DNA from: an uncultured Saccharospirillaceae bacterium
Lineage (GTDB): Bacteria; Pseudomonadota; Gammaproteobacteria; Pseudomonadales; Oceanobacteraceae
Assembly: GCA_947503895.1 (NCBI GenBank)
Contig: CANNFT010000002.1
Span: forward strand, 124,001-188,000
Length of the DNA: 64,000 bases
Direction: 5' to 3'
The notes beneath the pieces are model-generated. The model ran no database searches. It was not told where the DNA came from and saw only the letters and a list, made by a program, of their open reading frames with translations. The position numbers and the translations under genes were made by a program. How positions within the stretch are numbered: position 1 is the first letter of the stretch; every line of letters starts with the position of its first letter. Positions 43,650 to 53,684 of this stretch are shown in pieces.

Positions 43650-43883
43650 ATGAGTTCAGACATCACACGTCCCATCAAGGTCACACTCGAAGCGGGGAAA
43701 ACCTATCTTTGGTGCGCCTGTGGGCACAGCCAAAATCAACCTTGGTGTGACGGTAGTCATCAAGCAACCGGCGTGACACCGCTCCCATTTACTGCCGAAA
43801 AAGCAGGGGATCATTTTCTCTGTGCTTGTAAACGCTCACGTAATCGCCCTTATTGCGATGGTAGCCATAACGACAGAAGCTAA
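43650..43883 (+). CDS. Double CDGSH iron-sulfur domain protein
   Basis: 77 residues holding two CDGSH-type 2Fe-2S motifs: CACGHSQNQPWCDGSH (about 24-39) and CACKRSRNRPYCDGSH (about 58-73), each with the three-Cys one-His ligand set. Small cytoplasmic proteins of this kind bind two Fe-S clusters and are thought to act in redox or iron handling. No neighbours suggest a pathway. All ligands are present. Confidence 0.9.
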   Translation: MSSDITRPIKVTLEAGKTYLWCACGHSQNQPWCDGSHQATGVTPLPFTAEKAGDHFLCACKRSRNRPYCDGSHNDRS

Positions 43884-43951
43884 ATAAATTAGCCATTCAC
43901 CCTGTCCTTAAGGTTCCGTACAATATCGCCCTTTTAACCACGATCTTACTC

Positions 43952-44695
43952 ATGCGCATTCCCCGAATTTTTGTCGATCAACCCCTGAATATAGATCAAG
44001 ATCTGTTAATAACGGGTAGCGCTGCCAATCATATTGCGCGCGTATTACGCATGGGCCCCGGCCGGCCTTTGAAATTATTCAATGGGCAACCGAACGCCTC
44101 TCATCAGTATGGCTTTGTTGAAGCAGAGGTTACTCAAGCAGATAAAAAAACCGTGACGGTGCGCGTTAAACATTCGGTGATGACGCAATTAGAATCGCCA
44201 TTGGATATTCAATTGGGCCAAGCGATCTCGAAAGGGGATCGTATGGACTTCACGATCCAAAAGGCTGTGGAACTCGGGGTGACACAGATTACGCCTCTCT
44301 GGACCGAGCATTGTGATGTAAAACTGAACGCTGAACGGTTAGACAAAAAAATGCAGCACTGGCAACAAATTGCCATCAGCGCCTGCGAGCAAAGTGGCCG
44401 AGATCGTGTCCCTCAAATCTTACCGGCAGAGAAACTCAGTACTTGGCTAGCGTCTTCACAGCAGGATGTGAGATGGGTATTGGACCCACGAGGTCAATCT
44501 GCTGCTTCTGTGACGACACAGCCAAAAAGCGCCAGTATTCTGGTGGGACCTGAAGGTGGGCTCAGTGATGCAGAAGTCAGCCTAGCCGCTCAACACCGCT
44601 ACGAAGCAAAACTCATTGGACCGCGTATTCTACGTACAGAAACCGCAGCACTAACGGCGATTACGCTCATGCAGAGTATGTGGGGAGATTTTTGA
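43952..44695 (+). CDS. rsmE: 16S rRNA m3U1498 methyltransferase RsmE
   Basis: 247-residue SPOUT methyltransferase. N-terminal PUA-like part begins MRIPRIFVDQPL; LGQAISKGDRMDFTIQKA and CEQSGRDRVPQI mark the family; the knot has SILVGPEGGLSDAE and GPRILRTETAALTAI. It methylates U1498 of 16S rRNA. Convergent with chpC across a short gap. Start ATG at 43952 with only a weak ribosome binding site. Confidence 0.92.
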   Translation: MRIPRIFVDQPLNIDQDLLITGSAANHIARVLRMGPGRPLKLFNGQPNASHQYGFVEAEVTQADKKTVTVRVKHSVMTQLESPLDIQLGQAISKGDRMDFTIQKAVELGVTQITPLWTEHCDVKLNAERLDKKMQHWQQIAISACEQSGRDRVPQILPAEKLSTWLASSQQDVRWVLDPRGQSAASVTTQPKSASILVGPEGGLSDAEVSLAAQHRYEAKLIGPRILRTETAALTAITLMQSMWGDF

Positions 44696-44788
44696 GCCAA
44701 TGCATCAATAAGCCAACGCATTAAGAATGGGGGATAAGACCGCTCAGCCCACGAGATGATAGCGAGCTGAGGTCGGTGGATAGCGACT

Positions 44789-45268
44789 TTATTGCCAAGG
44801 CTGTTGAATAATCGCAGCTTCAATGGCGTCTAGGTCAGGAATGATACCGTGCCCTGTTTCAAGCGTGACCGCCATTGCCTGCCCAGGAATGGTTTCAACA
44901 TTTGGGTTTTCTTTAATCGCTGCGTCTTCTAACTTAACCAAACTTGGAATGCCTTGCACGACCAAGCCAAAAAAGCGCAGTGCACCCTGCTCACCATTTG
45001 GGGCATTCACGACGGCGATACGAACATCTTGGCTATGAGCCCCCAATGGGTAGCCACAAAACTTTTCATAAGATACGACAGGAATTAATGTTCCACGCCA
45101 CTCTAGACGGCCAATCAGCCACTCTTGAGGGCTATTAGTAGGCTCTGGCGCTTGATACGGAATGAGTTCGGCCACGGTGACGTTGGGAATCACCAAACGT
45201 CCACCTTGAACTGGAATCAGCAGGCAAGGCAATGTGTCTTTAGTGGTCTGTTGAGGTAGCTGCTGCAT
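44789..45268 (-). CDS. chpC: CheW-like protein ChpC
   Basis: 159-residue CheW-domain protein at the end of the Pil-Chp operon. Beta-barrel features: LLIPVQGGRLVIPNVTVAEL at the N-terminus, then WLIGRLEWRGTLIPVVSYE. ChpC is a coupling/adaptor protein between receptor and the ChpA kinase; in P. aeruginosa it is dispensable for basal twitching but may allow added inputs. It overlaps the end of chpB by 29 bases, so translation is coupled. Last gene of an eight-gene unit. Confidence 0.85.
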   Translation of the reverse strand: MQQLPQQTTKDTLPCLLIPVQGGRLVIPNVTVAELIPYQAPEPTNSPQEWLIGRLEWRGTLIPVVSYEKFCGYPLGAHSQDVRIAVVNAPNGEQGALRFFGLVVQGIPSLVKLEDAAIKENPNVETIPGQAMAVTLETGHGIIPDLDAIEAAIIQQPWQ

Positions 45269-46292
45269 GGTGAATACCTGAAGAAGGATGGGTTTGCGTT
45301 TCTAGCTTCTGAATATGCGAAACCAATTGTTGTGCTAAAGCTTGAGGGGAACCAGAAAAATTAACCGCACCGGTTTCTCTGGCTGAATCCGGCATGGCTG
45401 AACTCACACAGGTTTCCGTGCTTTGCGCCCAAATGGTGACACCTTTTTCGCCTAGCGCCTGCGCCGACTCTGCACCGTCATTCCCCATACCGCTGAATAA
45501 AATCACACCTAAATTAGGATAGCACTGGTAAACATTGAGCATCAGTTGGTCAACAGAAGGTCCATAAGGGCCAGGCCACGGACGATCAAGGCATCGCACT
45601 TCATGGTTAACAATCTGCATTTCTCGATCAGTGGGTACGACGAGAACCTCGCCATTCTTCACCTGACTGCCCGCCTCAGCGACCTTCAGTGAGAAGTGGG
45701 AGTGCCGCCCCAGCACCTGAGCTAAGACAGAAACGAAGGACTGATCAATGTGCTGCCCATAAACAAAGCCAACCGGAAGCCCCTCGGGCAGCGCGTCTAA
45801 AAATAACTTAATGGCCTCTGGGCCGCCGAGTGAACTGCCCAGCACCCAAACGTGCTTAGCCTGATCACCCACATTTGCCTGTACGGTTTCAGGCAGCGTC
45901 AAAGCAATACTGGTTTGACGTTCACCTATGGCTTCAAAGTCCGTTTGGTCATTACCAGATTGAATTAAGTCCTGACCTAATAAGGTTTTCAGCTTGTGGT
46001 AGAGATTTTTTTCCCAGCGAGGATAACCTGGGCTGCGTTGCACAGGAGCGGCTTCAAAGCCCAGTAAAACGGGCTCTTCCAGCTCGAAAAATTCATCTAA
46101 TAAGTCATGGTCATCACGAAGATCCACCAACCAAGCTGAAGCATTTTGATGGCTTAAGCCTTTGCGCTCCAACGTTTGGGGACTCAGACTCAATACTTCA
46201 CAACCAAAATCTTCCATAGCACTTCGTAAGCGATGTTGCTGGAGAGAGTCTTCAGCGACCACCGCAATACGAAGTTTTGAACGCTCTATCAC
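45240..46292 (-). CDS. chpB: CheB-like protein-glutamate methylesterase ChpB
   Basis: 350 residues. A degenerate REC-like N-terminal half (RIAVVAEDSLQQHRLRSAM; the usual acidic pocket is poor) followed by a methylesterase domain with Ser/His/Asp triad stretches: LGSSLGGPEAIKLFL (Ser), YGQHIDQSF (His) and LFSGMGNDGAESA (Asp). It removes methyl groups from the PilJ receptor, opposite to PilK. The ATG overlaps the chpA stop by four bases. A non-phosphorylatable receiver is common in ChpB. Confidence 0.87.
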   Translation of the reverse strand: MIERSKLRIAVVAEDSLQQHRLRSAMEDFGCEVLSLSPQTLERKGLSHQNASAWLVDLRDDHDLLDEFFELEEPVLLGFEAAPVQRSPGYPRWEKNLYHKLKTLLGQDLIQSGNDQTDFEAIGERQTSIALTLPETVQANVGDQAKHVWVLGSSLGGPEAIKLFLDALPEGLPVGFVYGQHIDQSFVSVLAQVLGRHSHFSLKVAEAGSQVKNGEVLVVPTDREMQIVNHEVRCLDRPWPGPYGPSVDQLMLNVYQCYPNLGVILFSGMGNDGAESAQALGEKGVTIWAQSTETCVSSAMPDSARETGAVNFSGSPQALAQQLVSHIQKLETQTHPSSGIHHAAATSTDH

Positions 46293-49200
46293 TGAGCTCT
46301 ACCTGTAATTTCGCGAATGGTGGCCATGAGTTTATCTTCTTGGAAAGGTTTACCCATATATTCGGTTACACCGATCGCCATCGCTCGCTCTTTGTGTTTA
46401 TCACCCGTACGCGACGTAATCATAATGATCGGTATGTTCACCAGTTCTGTGTTGTGACGCATCTGCGTCGCTACTTCAAAACCATCCATACGCGGCATTT
46501 CAATATCCAGTAGTACAATATCGGGCTGGTATTCTTGCAACGTCGTCATCGCATCCACACCGTCTTTTGCCGTGCGAACTTCCATGCCGTTACGTTCAAG
46601 TAATCGCGTTGTTACCTTACGTACGGTTACGGAGTCATCGACCACCAACACACGAGTGATATCTTCAACTTGCGAGCGCTGCTCTAACGCCGCCTCTTCT
46701 TGTTGCTCGATCACCATGTGCTGCTTGTATTCCAAGCTGTTCACATGACGCATGAGGTTTGGTAAGTCGAGGATGATAACAACATTACCATCACCCAAAA
46801 TCGTACCGCCCGACACACCAACCACGGACGTGAACTGAGGACCCAACGTTTTTACAACAATTTCTCGGCTACCCATCAGGCTGTCCACTTGGAGGGCAGC
46901 GGGTTGAGAACCTCGAACTAGGACGACAGGCAACGGCATGTTTTGTCCTGTTAACTTCGGAGCAGAGTCATCACGCAATAAATTACCCAAATAGTTCATT
47001 TGGTAATCACGGCCCGCATAGCTGTAGACCGGATTTTCCATTTGGTATAACTCATCCAATGAATACGGGCTAACACGCACAATACCTTCGATACTGTTCA
47101 GCGGTATCGCAAATAATGCATCGCCGACTTTTGCCATCAAAGCTCGGTTTACCGAGACCGTAAACGGCAAACTGATCAAAAACTCTGTGCCTTGGCCTTC
47201 TACCGAGTCTATGGTGACGGTACCGCCCACTTGCTTAATTTCACTGTTCACCACGTCCATGCCGACACCTCGGCCGGAAATTTGGGTGACTTTTTCAGCC
47301 GTACTGAAACCAGCCTGCAAGATAAACTGCAGTATTTCTTGGTCCGGCAAATCGCTTTTCGCATCCATTAAGCCACGCTCAATGGCTTTTTGCCGAACGG
47401 CCTTTAAATTAATGCCAGCGCCATCATCGGCTAGACGCAAAATCACGTCACCACCGTCGCGAGAAAGACTCAAGCTCACCGTACCGGTTTCCGTTTTGCC
47501 CGCTTTTAGACGTTCTTCGGTGGTTTCCAAACCGTGGTCAACGGCATTTCGAAGCATGTGCTCCAGCGGTGAAATCAGACGTTCCAATACGGTACGGTCC
47601 ATTTCACCTTCGGCGTTGGTCACTTTCAATTCGACCTGCTTGCCCAACTCTTGGCCAACCTGACGAACGATTCGGCGAAGACGAGGTACGAGACGCGCGA
47701 ATGGCACCATTCGCGTTTTCATCAATCCTTCTTGCAGCTCAGTGTTAACACGCGACTGTTGCAGCAACAGTGTTTCCGCGTCGCGAGTTTTATCCAAAAG
47801 CGTGGATTTTAAATCCATCAAATCCGATGCGGACTCGACGAGAGAACGAGACAGCTGCTGTAATTGGCTATACCGATCCATTTCGAGCGGATCGAAATCA
47901 TCGTAGTTAGGCCCTTGGCGCTCTTGACGGAACAAGACCTGTGCCTCGGTTTCCATATCCAAACGACGAAGCTGATCTTTCAAACGTTCCAGCGTGGAAT
48001 CCATTTCTTCGAGGGTAAAGCCAAAGTCATTCACTTGGCTCTCGAGTCGACCACGAGAAATCGATGTCTCACCCGCTAAGTTCACAAGACCATCTAGCAG
48101 TTCGGCTGGCACCTTGATCATTTCTTGAGGCTGCGCACGACGTGCAGGGGAATCCCCTTGCTGTGCGGTCATTTGCGTTGCAGCTTCGGTTTTGCTGACC
48201 GGCAAATTGTCAAGATGATCGGTTTTGGCTTCGGTGATCGGCCTTAGAGGCACCACATTGTGGGCTTCTGTGACAAATTCTTCGAGTGTTTGTGGTGTCG
48301 GCGCATCAGGACCGCTTTCAGGTGTATCACCTGTCGCTTCCTGTGGCGAACGCTCCAGTTCGTCATCGCTCACGACCCGCTCAGGAGCAGGGGCGTCGCT
48401 GATAAAGACTGGCCCTTGGGCACCATTGTTAAACCATAAACGAATGGAGTCGATACGGCTGGCAATCAAATCATATTGCTGATGAAGCTTCTTAAATATG
48501 CCTGCATCTGGATCGATAGCTTTGATCTGTAGTTGCTGCAGATCGGTTTCCATATCGTGGGATAAATCACCCAATTCAACTAAACCGGCGATGCGAGCGC
48601 CGCCTTTAAAGGTATGCAATAAGCGTTGAATGGCTTCGTTATGTTCACCCGCGCTAGGCGCTAATTGCCAACTTTGCAGACTGATATCCAAGCCTTCAAG
48701 CAGCTCATCCGCTTCATCAAGGAAGATTTCGATTACTTCCTCGTCGGCCTCTCCAGCGATATCCATGATCGCGACTGACTCAGGCTCATCGGCTGCGGGC
48801 AAAATTTCAAACGTGTTATCAGTTTCCGGTTCGACGCTCGTACGATCATCGCCCGCATTCAGTTCAAGGTCAGTAACCGAGTCTTGAGTAACCGTGGCAT
48901 CAGCATGGCTAGAGTATGCAGCAACGTCGATGGATTCTCCGGCAATAAATTTCTGAATAGCGACGATTAATTCAGGTGCAGATTTAACCGGCTGATGCTC
49001 CGCCAACGCATGCACCATATCGGCTAAGCGGTCATGGCACAGGTGGAGTAAATCAAACAGTTCGGTTGTCGCTTTCAATCGTCCTAGGTTGATACCTTCA
49101 TATAAATCTTCTAACTCGTGCGCAAGATCACCCACAGGGTTGATCTCCGCCATGCGAGCGCCACCTTTAAAGGTGTGTAAGTCTCGTTGCAACTCTGCCA

Positions 49201-52200
49201 CTTGCAACAAATTATCTTTATCCTGCTGCCAAGCGTGCAACGACTCGCCAATGCTCTCGAGCAGTTCTTGTGCTTCTTCTAAGAAGATTTCCATTAACTC
49301 TTGGTCAACTTCAATATCTTCTATATCCGCAGAATAAGCCGGCGGTTCCACTGCAGAAATATTTGCCACATTGGCATTTTCTTCAGGCGCAGGTGCCACA
49401 GAAGCAGTCGCTTCCGGTTGGTCGTCGACCGACTTAAGCGACTCTGCTGACATTAGATCAGTAAGTTCAAGATCTTCTTGTGGTAAGTGGATTTCGTCGA
49501 CATCTGAATCAGACGATTCATGCGGCAACGATTGACCCGATAAGGCTGCTACCAACTCGTGATCCGGCAACAATGCCTGACCGGCCGCCACCATATCCAT
49601 CATGTTGAGCAAGCCTTCATGGGCATCACGAATGACATCCACGTAAGCATCTGTCGGCTGGATGCCTTGAGCCATCACTTTTTGATAAGCCGCTTCAAGT
49701 GCAGCACAAAGCTCAACCACAGGTGCGAGCTCGGCCATATCCGCACCCTTTTCTAGGGTTTTCAATTCACCTAGAACAGCATCCAGTAATTCCGTTGCGC
49801 CGGGGTTATCTTGCCAACGCTCAAGAATACTTTCAGCGTCTAACAAGATGTCCATGCCTTCTGCTAAGAAAACAGACAACACTTGAGGGTCTATTTCTTT
49901 GCCGGCCGTTGCACCCATTTCAGTTTGGGCGTCTTCAATCAACTGTTTAGTTAACCGGTTTATATCCGCGATTAAGTCCGAAGTTCCAGCAATGGAAGCA
50001 AACGGGTTATCGGTTAATTGATGGAAGCCACTGTCGATCAGTTCTTTACCGCGCATAAATAAATGCACAATTTCTGCACTGGTCGGAATGTGGTAAGCAC
50101 GCAAATCTTTTACGAAGTTTTCTAAAGGCGCGGCAATATCTGCAATCGCCTCGATATGCGCCATATGAGCACTGCCTTTCAGCGTATGCAGCGCTCTTTG
50201 TAGACCGTCAGACAATGGAGTTTCATAATTATCCGACTGTGCTTCGTCGATGTAACTCTGAATGGCAGCCAGGTGGCTAGCCACTTCACTGCTGAAGACT
50301 TCCAGCAATGCAGGGTCGATAGACTGATCGTCTGCTTCTTTCGAATCATCCACCGAAACATCGTTCGCCGCCGCTTGAGGCTGAACCGTCGCTGGGCTGC
50401 TCGGCCAAGCTTCAACCGGTTCACCATGCGCTAAACGATTGGCATATTCCTGCACCGCTTTTACTTCAATCGGGCAAGGTGCTCGATCTTTAAACGCGCT
50501 GATTAAGCCCTGAATATTCTGCGTGACATAGTCAACGATGCCAAAGAACTCAGGACTCAATTGAATGGTGGTGTCGATGATGCGGTTAAATAGGTTTTCG
50601 ATAGCCCATGCGGTCTCGCCAATGTCCTCAGCACTGACCATGCGACCACTGCCTTTTAATGTGTGGAATGCACGACGTGTTGTGGTCAGGGCTTCTTCAT
50701 TGCTTTGATCGAGTTTGAACTGCGGCCAGTATTCATTAATGGTTGCCAGTACTTCTTCCGCTTCTTCTAAGAAGATTTCAATGATTTCATCATCAATCAG
50801 ATCGTCGTCGTCATCTTCGACTTTCAGCTCAGGCTTGGCTTCTACTTCGAGTGTGGCTTCAGGTGCATCCAGTACCGACGCTAATTCATCTAATGGCGCG
50901 TGACTGGCGGCTGACATTGATTCCGTTTCGGATGCTTCATCCGATACTTCGCCTGCAGCAAATTCGTTAGAAAGATCGAGTTCTATATCTTCCGAGTCAT
51001 CCGCGTCTGCTTCAGGCTCATCCACTAATTCAGTTTCTGAATCCAACAGAGCGGGTTCGTCTTCAATCGACGCATTCGCCACAACCGGTTGCTCAACCGG
51101 CGGCGTGATATCGAGGTCATCCAACGTAATATAGTGCGCTAAGGCCTTACGGGCTTTCTCAAGAATATCGAGATGGTTATCTCGATCGTCGTCGTCTAAG
51201 CGCTCTAGGAAATATTCAATACCACTTAACGCTTCCGCCAGATTTTCCAACACGGGTAAATCTGGACGTTCGCCGCGCTCGACGAGGTCATTCAGTAATT
51301 GCGCACAACCTTCCGCGATCAGGGCAGCTTGCGGTTGGGGCACCATGGTCAAGGTGCTGGCTAAATTATTTAACTGCTCACCGGCTTGCGTCAACAACGC
51401 CAAATCACCGGCCTTGATAGCAAACTCAACCACGAGATCTTTAACGTTTTCGATCAGCTGTTTCGACTCACGTAGCACCGCATGTTGCGCTTCGCCCAAT
51501 TGAGCTTGCTCGGGTGCAAGAGAATCTTCGCCACCAAAACGATCACTCAGACCGGACAATGATGCTTCGACATACAACAGCGCACCCGCTACATCCATCA
51601 GTTCAGTATTGGTGGCTGTTTTTTCTTTGCTGACGTAGTGTTTAATCAGATCGAATTGATCTTGAATCACTTTACGCGGCGTACCCAATCCCAACATCGC
51701 CATGGTGTCAGAGATTTGCTTAAACGCTGGCAGTAACTCAGAAAGTTGACCTGAATCCGCGCCTTTATCACGTACTAAAGTGTCGAGATGTTCTTTAAGA
51801 TGTGTAATTTCTTCAATCAATGCTGCGGCAACTGAGCCCATAGTAGCTTTATCTGGGCCGCTTAATGCTCTGCGTTCTTTATCGACTTCGGAAGTCGCAG
51901 GCAATGCTTGTGCAAGATTAAATTGCTGTTTGACTTGGCTAACACGAGCAGTCGTACCCGAACTTTTTGCCACGTAAAATAATAAATTTTTCAGTAAATC
52001 TTCTGGTGCACCGCTTAATCCATCTAACCCTTGTGTTGCTACTTTCTTGAGTTCGGGCTCAAGCTGTTTAAGCAATTCTTTAATCGCGCTGTTCAGTGCA
52101 ATGCTTTTGTGCTGCAAACCTTCCATCACTGCCGCCGCTACAGACCATAAAGCACCAACCGGTGTTTCATGTAGCGTTTGCGCCAAACGATTATTTACCT

Positions 52201-52783
52201 TTTGTAGGTAATCGAGGTTTTGAGGAATATCTTTACCTTTCAAAACACCCAGCAACGCCACTTGATACATCTGACGCAACTTGCGAATAAGCGCAATAAA
52301 TTGAGGGTCTTCGAATTTAACTTTTTGCAGTGATGTCAGAGGTTGGCTTACATCAATGGTCGGCTGAAATAACGATGTTTCCGACAATAAGCTTTCACCA
52401 CGCGCACTGCGCAGATCGTTTAAAACAGGCAGCAACACAACCGGTAAGTCGCGGCGTCCTAGTTTAACGTGATCAAGGTAATTGGGTAATTGCAGGATCG
52501 CCTGCATCAGAATTTCGCGCGCTTCTGCAGGATGATGTACTTTTTCATCCAGCATCGCTTGCGCAACGGCTTCCATTTCTTCAGCCAGCAGAGCGGCGCC
52601 ATAGAACTCGACCATCTGCAACGTGCCGCGCACTTGATGGAGATAAGTTAGGCAAAAACGCATACGCGCAGTATCGTCTGGAGATTCCACATAGGCTTCC
52701 AGTTCGTACTGCGCTTGCTTTAAAACTTCTTCAATTTCGCCCTTTACCCAATCGAGGGCAACGTAATCGTGGCGATCGCCCAT
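46289..52783 (-). CDS. chpA: Hybrid chemosensory kinase/response regulator ChpA
   Basis: 2164 residues. Phosphotransfer-type sites: LHQVRGTLQMV (about 48); canonical HTLKG/HTFKG sites near 708 (RAFHTLKGSGRM), 866 (RALHTLKGSAHM), 1204 (DLHTFKGGARM) and 1389 (LLHTFKGGARI); a site near 1009 reads LKTLEKGADM with His lost. Then dimerisation and ATPase domains (MLRNAVDHGLE near 1746, DDGAGI, SGRGVGMDVV), a CheW-like domain (about 1900-2030) and a C-terminal REC (VLVVDDSVTVRK, about 2044; LLDIEMPRMDGF). Acidic linkers join the modules. This is the central kinase of the Pil-Chp pathway controlling type IV pili and, in Pseudomonas, cAMP. Confidence 0.93.
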   Translation of the reverse strand: MGDRHDYVALDWVKGEIEEVLKQAQYELEAYVESPDDTARMRFCLTYLHQVRGTLQMVEFYGAALLAEEMEAVAQAMLDEKVHHPAEAREILMQAILQLPNYLDHVKLGRRDLPVVLLPVLNDLRSARGESLLSETSLFQPTIDVSQPLTSLQKVKFEDPQFIALIRKLRQMYQVALLGVLKGKDIPQNLDYLQKVNNRLAQTLHETPVGALWSVAAAVMEGLQHKSIALNSAIKELLKQLEPELKKVATQGLDGLSGAPEDLLKNLLFYVAKSSGTTARVSQVKQQFNLAQALPATSEVDKERRALSGPDKATMGSVAAALIEEITHLKEHLDTLVRDKGADSGQLSELLPAFKQISDTMAMLGLGTPRKVIQDQFDLIKHYVSKEKTATNTELMDVAGALLYVEASLSGLSDRFGGEDSLAPEQAQLGEAQHAVLRESKQLIENVKDLVVEFAIKAGDLALLTQAGEQLNNLASTLTMVPQPQAALIAEGCAQLLNDLVERGERPDLPVLENLAEALSGIEYFLERLDDDDRDNHLDILEKARKALAHYITLDDLDITPPVEQPVVANASIEDEPALLDSETELVDEPEADADDSEDIELDLSNEFAAGEVSDEASETESMSAASHAPLDELASVLDAPEATLEVEAKPELKVEDDDDDLIDDEIIEIFLEEAEEVLATINEYWPQFKLDQSNEEALTTTRRAFHTLKGSGRMVSAEDIGETAWAIENLFNRIIDTTIQLSPEFFGIVDYVTQNIQGLISAFKDRAPCPIEVKAVQEYANRLAHGEPVEAWPSSPATVQPQAAANDVSVDDSKEADDQSIDPALLEVFSSEVASHLAAIQSYIDEAQSDNYETPLSDGLQRALHTLKGSAHMAHIEAIADIAAPLENFVKDLRAYHIPTSAEIVHLFMRGKELIDSGFHQLTDNPFASIAGTSDLIADINRLTKQLIEDAQTEMGATAGKEIDPQVLSVFLAEGMDILLDAESILERWQDNPGATELLDAVLGELKTLEKGADMAELAPVVELCAALEAAYQKVMAQGIQPTDAYVDVIRDAHEGLLNMMDMVAAGQALLPDHELVAALSGQSLPHESSDSDVDEIHLPQEDLELTDLMSAESLKSVDDQPEATASVAPAPEENANVANISAVEPPAYSADIEDIEVDQELMEIFLEEAQELLESIGESLHAWQQDKDNLLQVAELQRDLHTFKGGARMAEINPVGDLAHELEDLYEGINLGRLKATTELFDLLHLCHDRLADMVHALAEHQPVKSAPELIVAIQKFIAGESIDVAAYSSHADATVTQDSVTDLELNAGDDRTSVEPETDNTFEILPAADEPESVAIMDIAGEADEEVIEIFLDEADELLEGLDISLQSWQLAPSAGEHNEAIQRLLHTFKGGARIAGLVELGDLSHDMETDLQQLQIKAIDPDAGIFKKLHQQYDLIASRIDSIRLWFNNGAQGPVFISDAPAPERVVSDDELERSPQEATGDTPESGPDAPTPQTLEEFVTEAHNVVPLRPITEAKTDHLDNLPVSKTEAATQMTAQQGDSPARRAQPQEMIKVPAELLDGLVNLAGETSISRGRLESQVNDFGFTLEEMDSTLERLKDQLRRLDMETEAQVLFRQERQGPNYDDFDPLEMDRYSQLQQLSRSLVESASDLMDLKSTLLDKTRDAETLLLQQSRVNTELQEGLMKTRMVPFARLVPRLRRIVRQVGQELGKQVELKVTNAEGEMDRTVLERLISPLEHMLRNAVDHGLETTEERLKAGKTETGTVSLSLSRDGGDVILRLADDGAGINLKAVRQKAIERGLMDAKSDLPDQEILQFILQAGFSTAEKVTQISGRGVGMDVVNSEIKQVGGTVTIDSVEGQGTEFLISLPFTVSVNRALMAKVGDALFAIPLNSIEGIVRVSPYSLDELYQMENPVYSYAGRDYQMNYLGNLLRDDSAPKLTGQNMPLPVVLVRGSQPAALQVDSLMGSREIVVKTLGPQFTSVVGVSGGTILGDGNVVIILDLPNLMRHVNSLEYKQHMVIEQQEEAALEQRSQVEDITRVLVVDDSVTVRKVTTRLLERNGMEVRTAKDGVDAMTTLQEYQPDIVLLDIEMPRMDGFEVATQMRHNTELVNIPIIMITSRTGDKHKERAMAIGVTEYMGKPFQEDKLMATIREITGRAQ

Positions 52784-52797
52784 ACTGGCTCCGAATA

Positions 52798-53679
52798 TTA
52801 GTTATTAGTATCCGCTTGCTTAACGAAAGCTGTGACTTGCTCACCTTTAACAGGCGTCAGTAAGGGATGTTGCCAATCGACAATCTCGCCCATACCAATC
52901 ACAAGCAAACCACCCGGTGCCAAACGTTCAACCAATTGATTGAGGATTTCTTGGCGCCGCCAGCGGCGGAAATAAATGAGTAAATTCTGGCAATAAATAA
53001 TATTGCGTGCGGTTTTCGCAACCCGCTCGAGTTCCAGCACATTAATCTGTGCAAAACAGGTTTTGCTGCGTAATGCATCGACGACCTGAAAACGCCCATC
53101 TGCATGGGGCTGCAGATAATGTTCACCGTAATACTCAGGGACAAACTCTAAGCGACGGCGATCAAAAACACCGGTTCGCGCTTTGTTTAACACCGGAATA
53201 CTGATATCGGTCCCAGTAACCGTAAACGCTTCACCTTTGCCAAACTCAGTGAGGACATCAGCAGCCACCATGGCTAAGCTGTAAACCTCTTCACCGCTGG
53301 AACATCCGACACTCCAGATATCTAAGGGGTGCCGCTTATCAAAGCGCTGTTGTTGTTTAGCAATGTACGCCTCAACAAATTCGAAAGCCGCAGGGTCACG
53401 AAAAAAACGCGTCTCCTGTACCGTCAATCGGTCCACTAGAGTGGCCCATTCGATGGCACCCATGGGGCCATTGACTATTTTGTCGTAGTAAGCGCCGTAA
53501 TCTTCACAATCGACTTCACGCATACGCTGTGCAAGGCTCGATTGTAAATAAGCTTTTCTGTGCTCTGTGACAAATATGCCGGTCCGGTCTTCCAGCAGTT
53601 TGCGCCAAAGCGCAAATTGCTGGTCATCCATACTGGGAGTTGCCTTTAGCGTCCAGCCTTGTGCTGCCACCGCAGTCAC
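52798..53679 (-). CDS. pilK: CheR-type methyltransferase PilK
   Basis: 293-residue SAM-dependent methyltransferase adding methyl groups to chemoreceptor glutamates. CheR features: LLEDRTGIFVTEHRKAYL at the N-terminal helical domain, RETR-like TVQETRFFRDPAAFEFVE, motif I IWSVGCSSGEEVYSLAM and IIYCQNLLIYF. It sits between pilJ and chpA with short spacing, the normal pil-chp order, and is expected to act on PilJ. Confidence 0.9.
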   Translation of the reverse strand: MTAVAAQGWTLKATPSMDDQQFALWRKLLEDRTGIFVTEHRKAYLQSSLAQRMREVDCEDYGAYYDKIVNGPMGAIEWATLVDRLTVQETRFFRDPAAFEFVEAYIAKQQQRFDKRHPLDIWSVGCSSGEEVYSLAMVAADVLTEFGKGEAFTVTGTDISIPVLNKARTGVFDRRRLEFVPEYYGEHYLQPHADGRFQVVDALRSKTCFAQINVLELERVAKTARNIIYCQNLLIYFRRWRRQEILNQLVERLAPGGLLVIGMGEIVDWQHPLLTPVKGEQVTAFVKQADTNN

Positions 53680-53684
53680 CTTAT

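Noticed and set aside
47187..47663. 158-residue plus-strand ORF inside chpA
   Set aside because: Lies fully within the ChpA kinase core coding sequence on the other strand and has no protein-like family motif.
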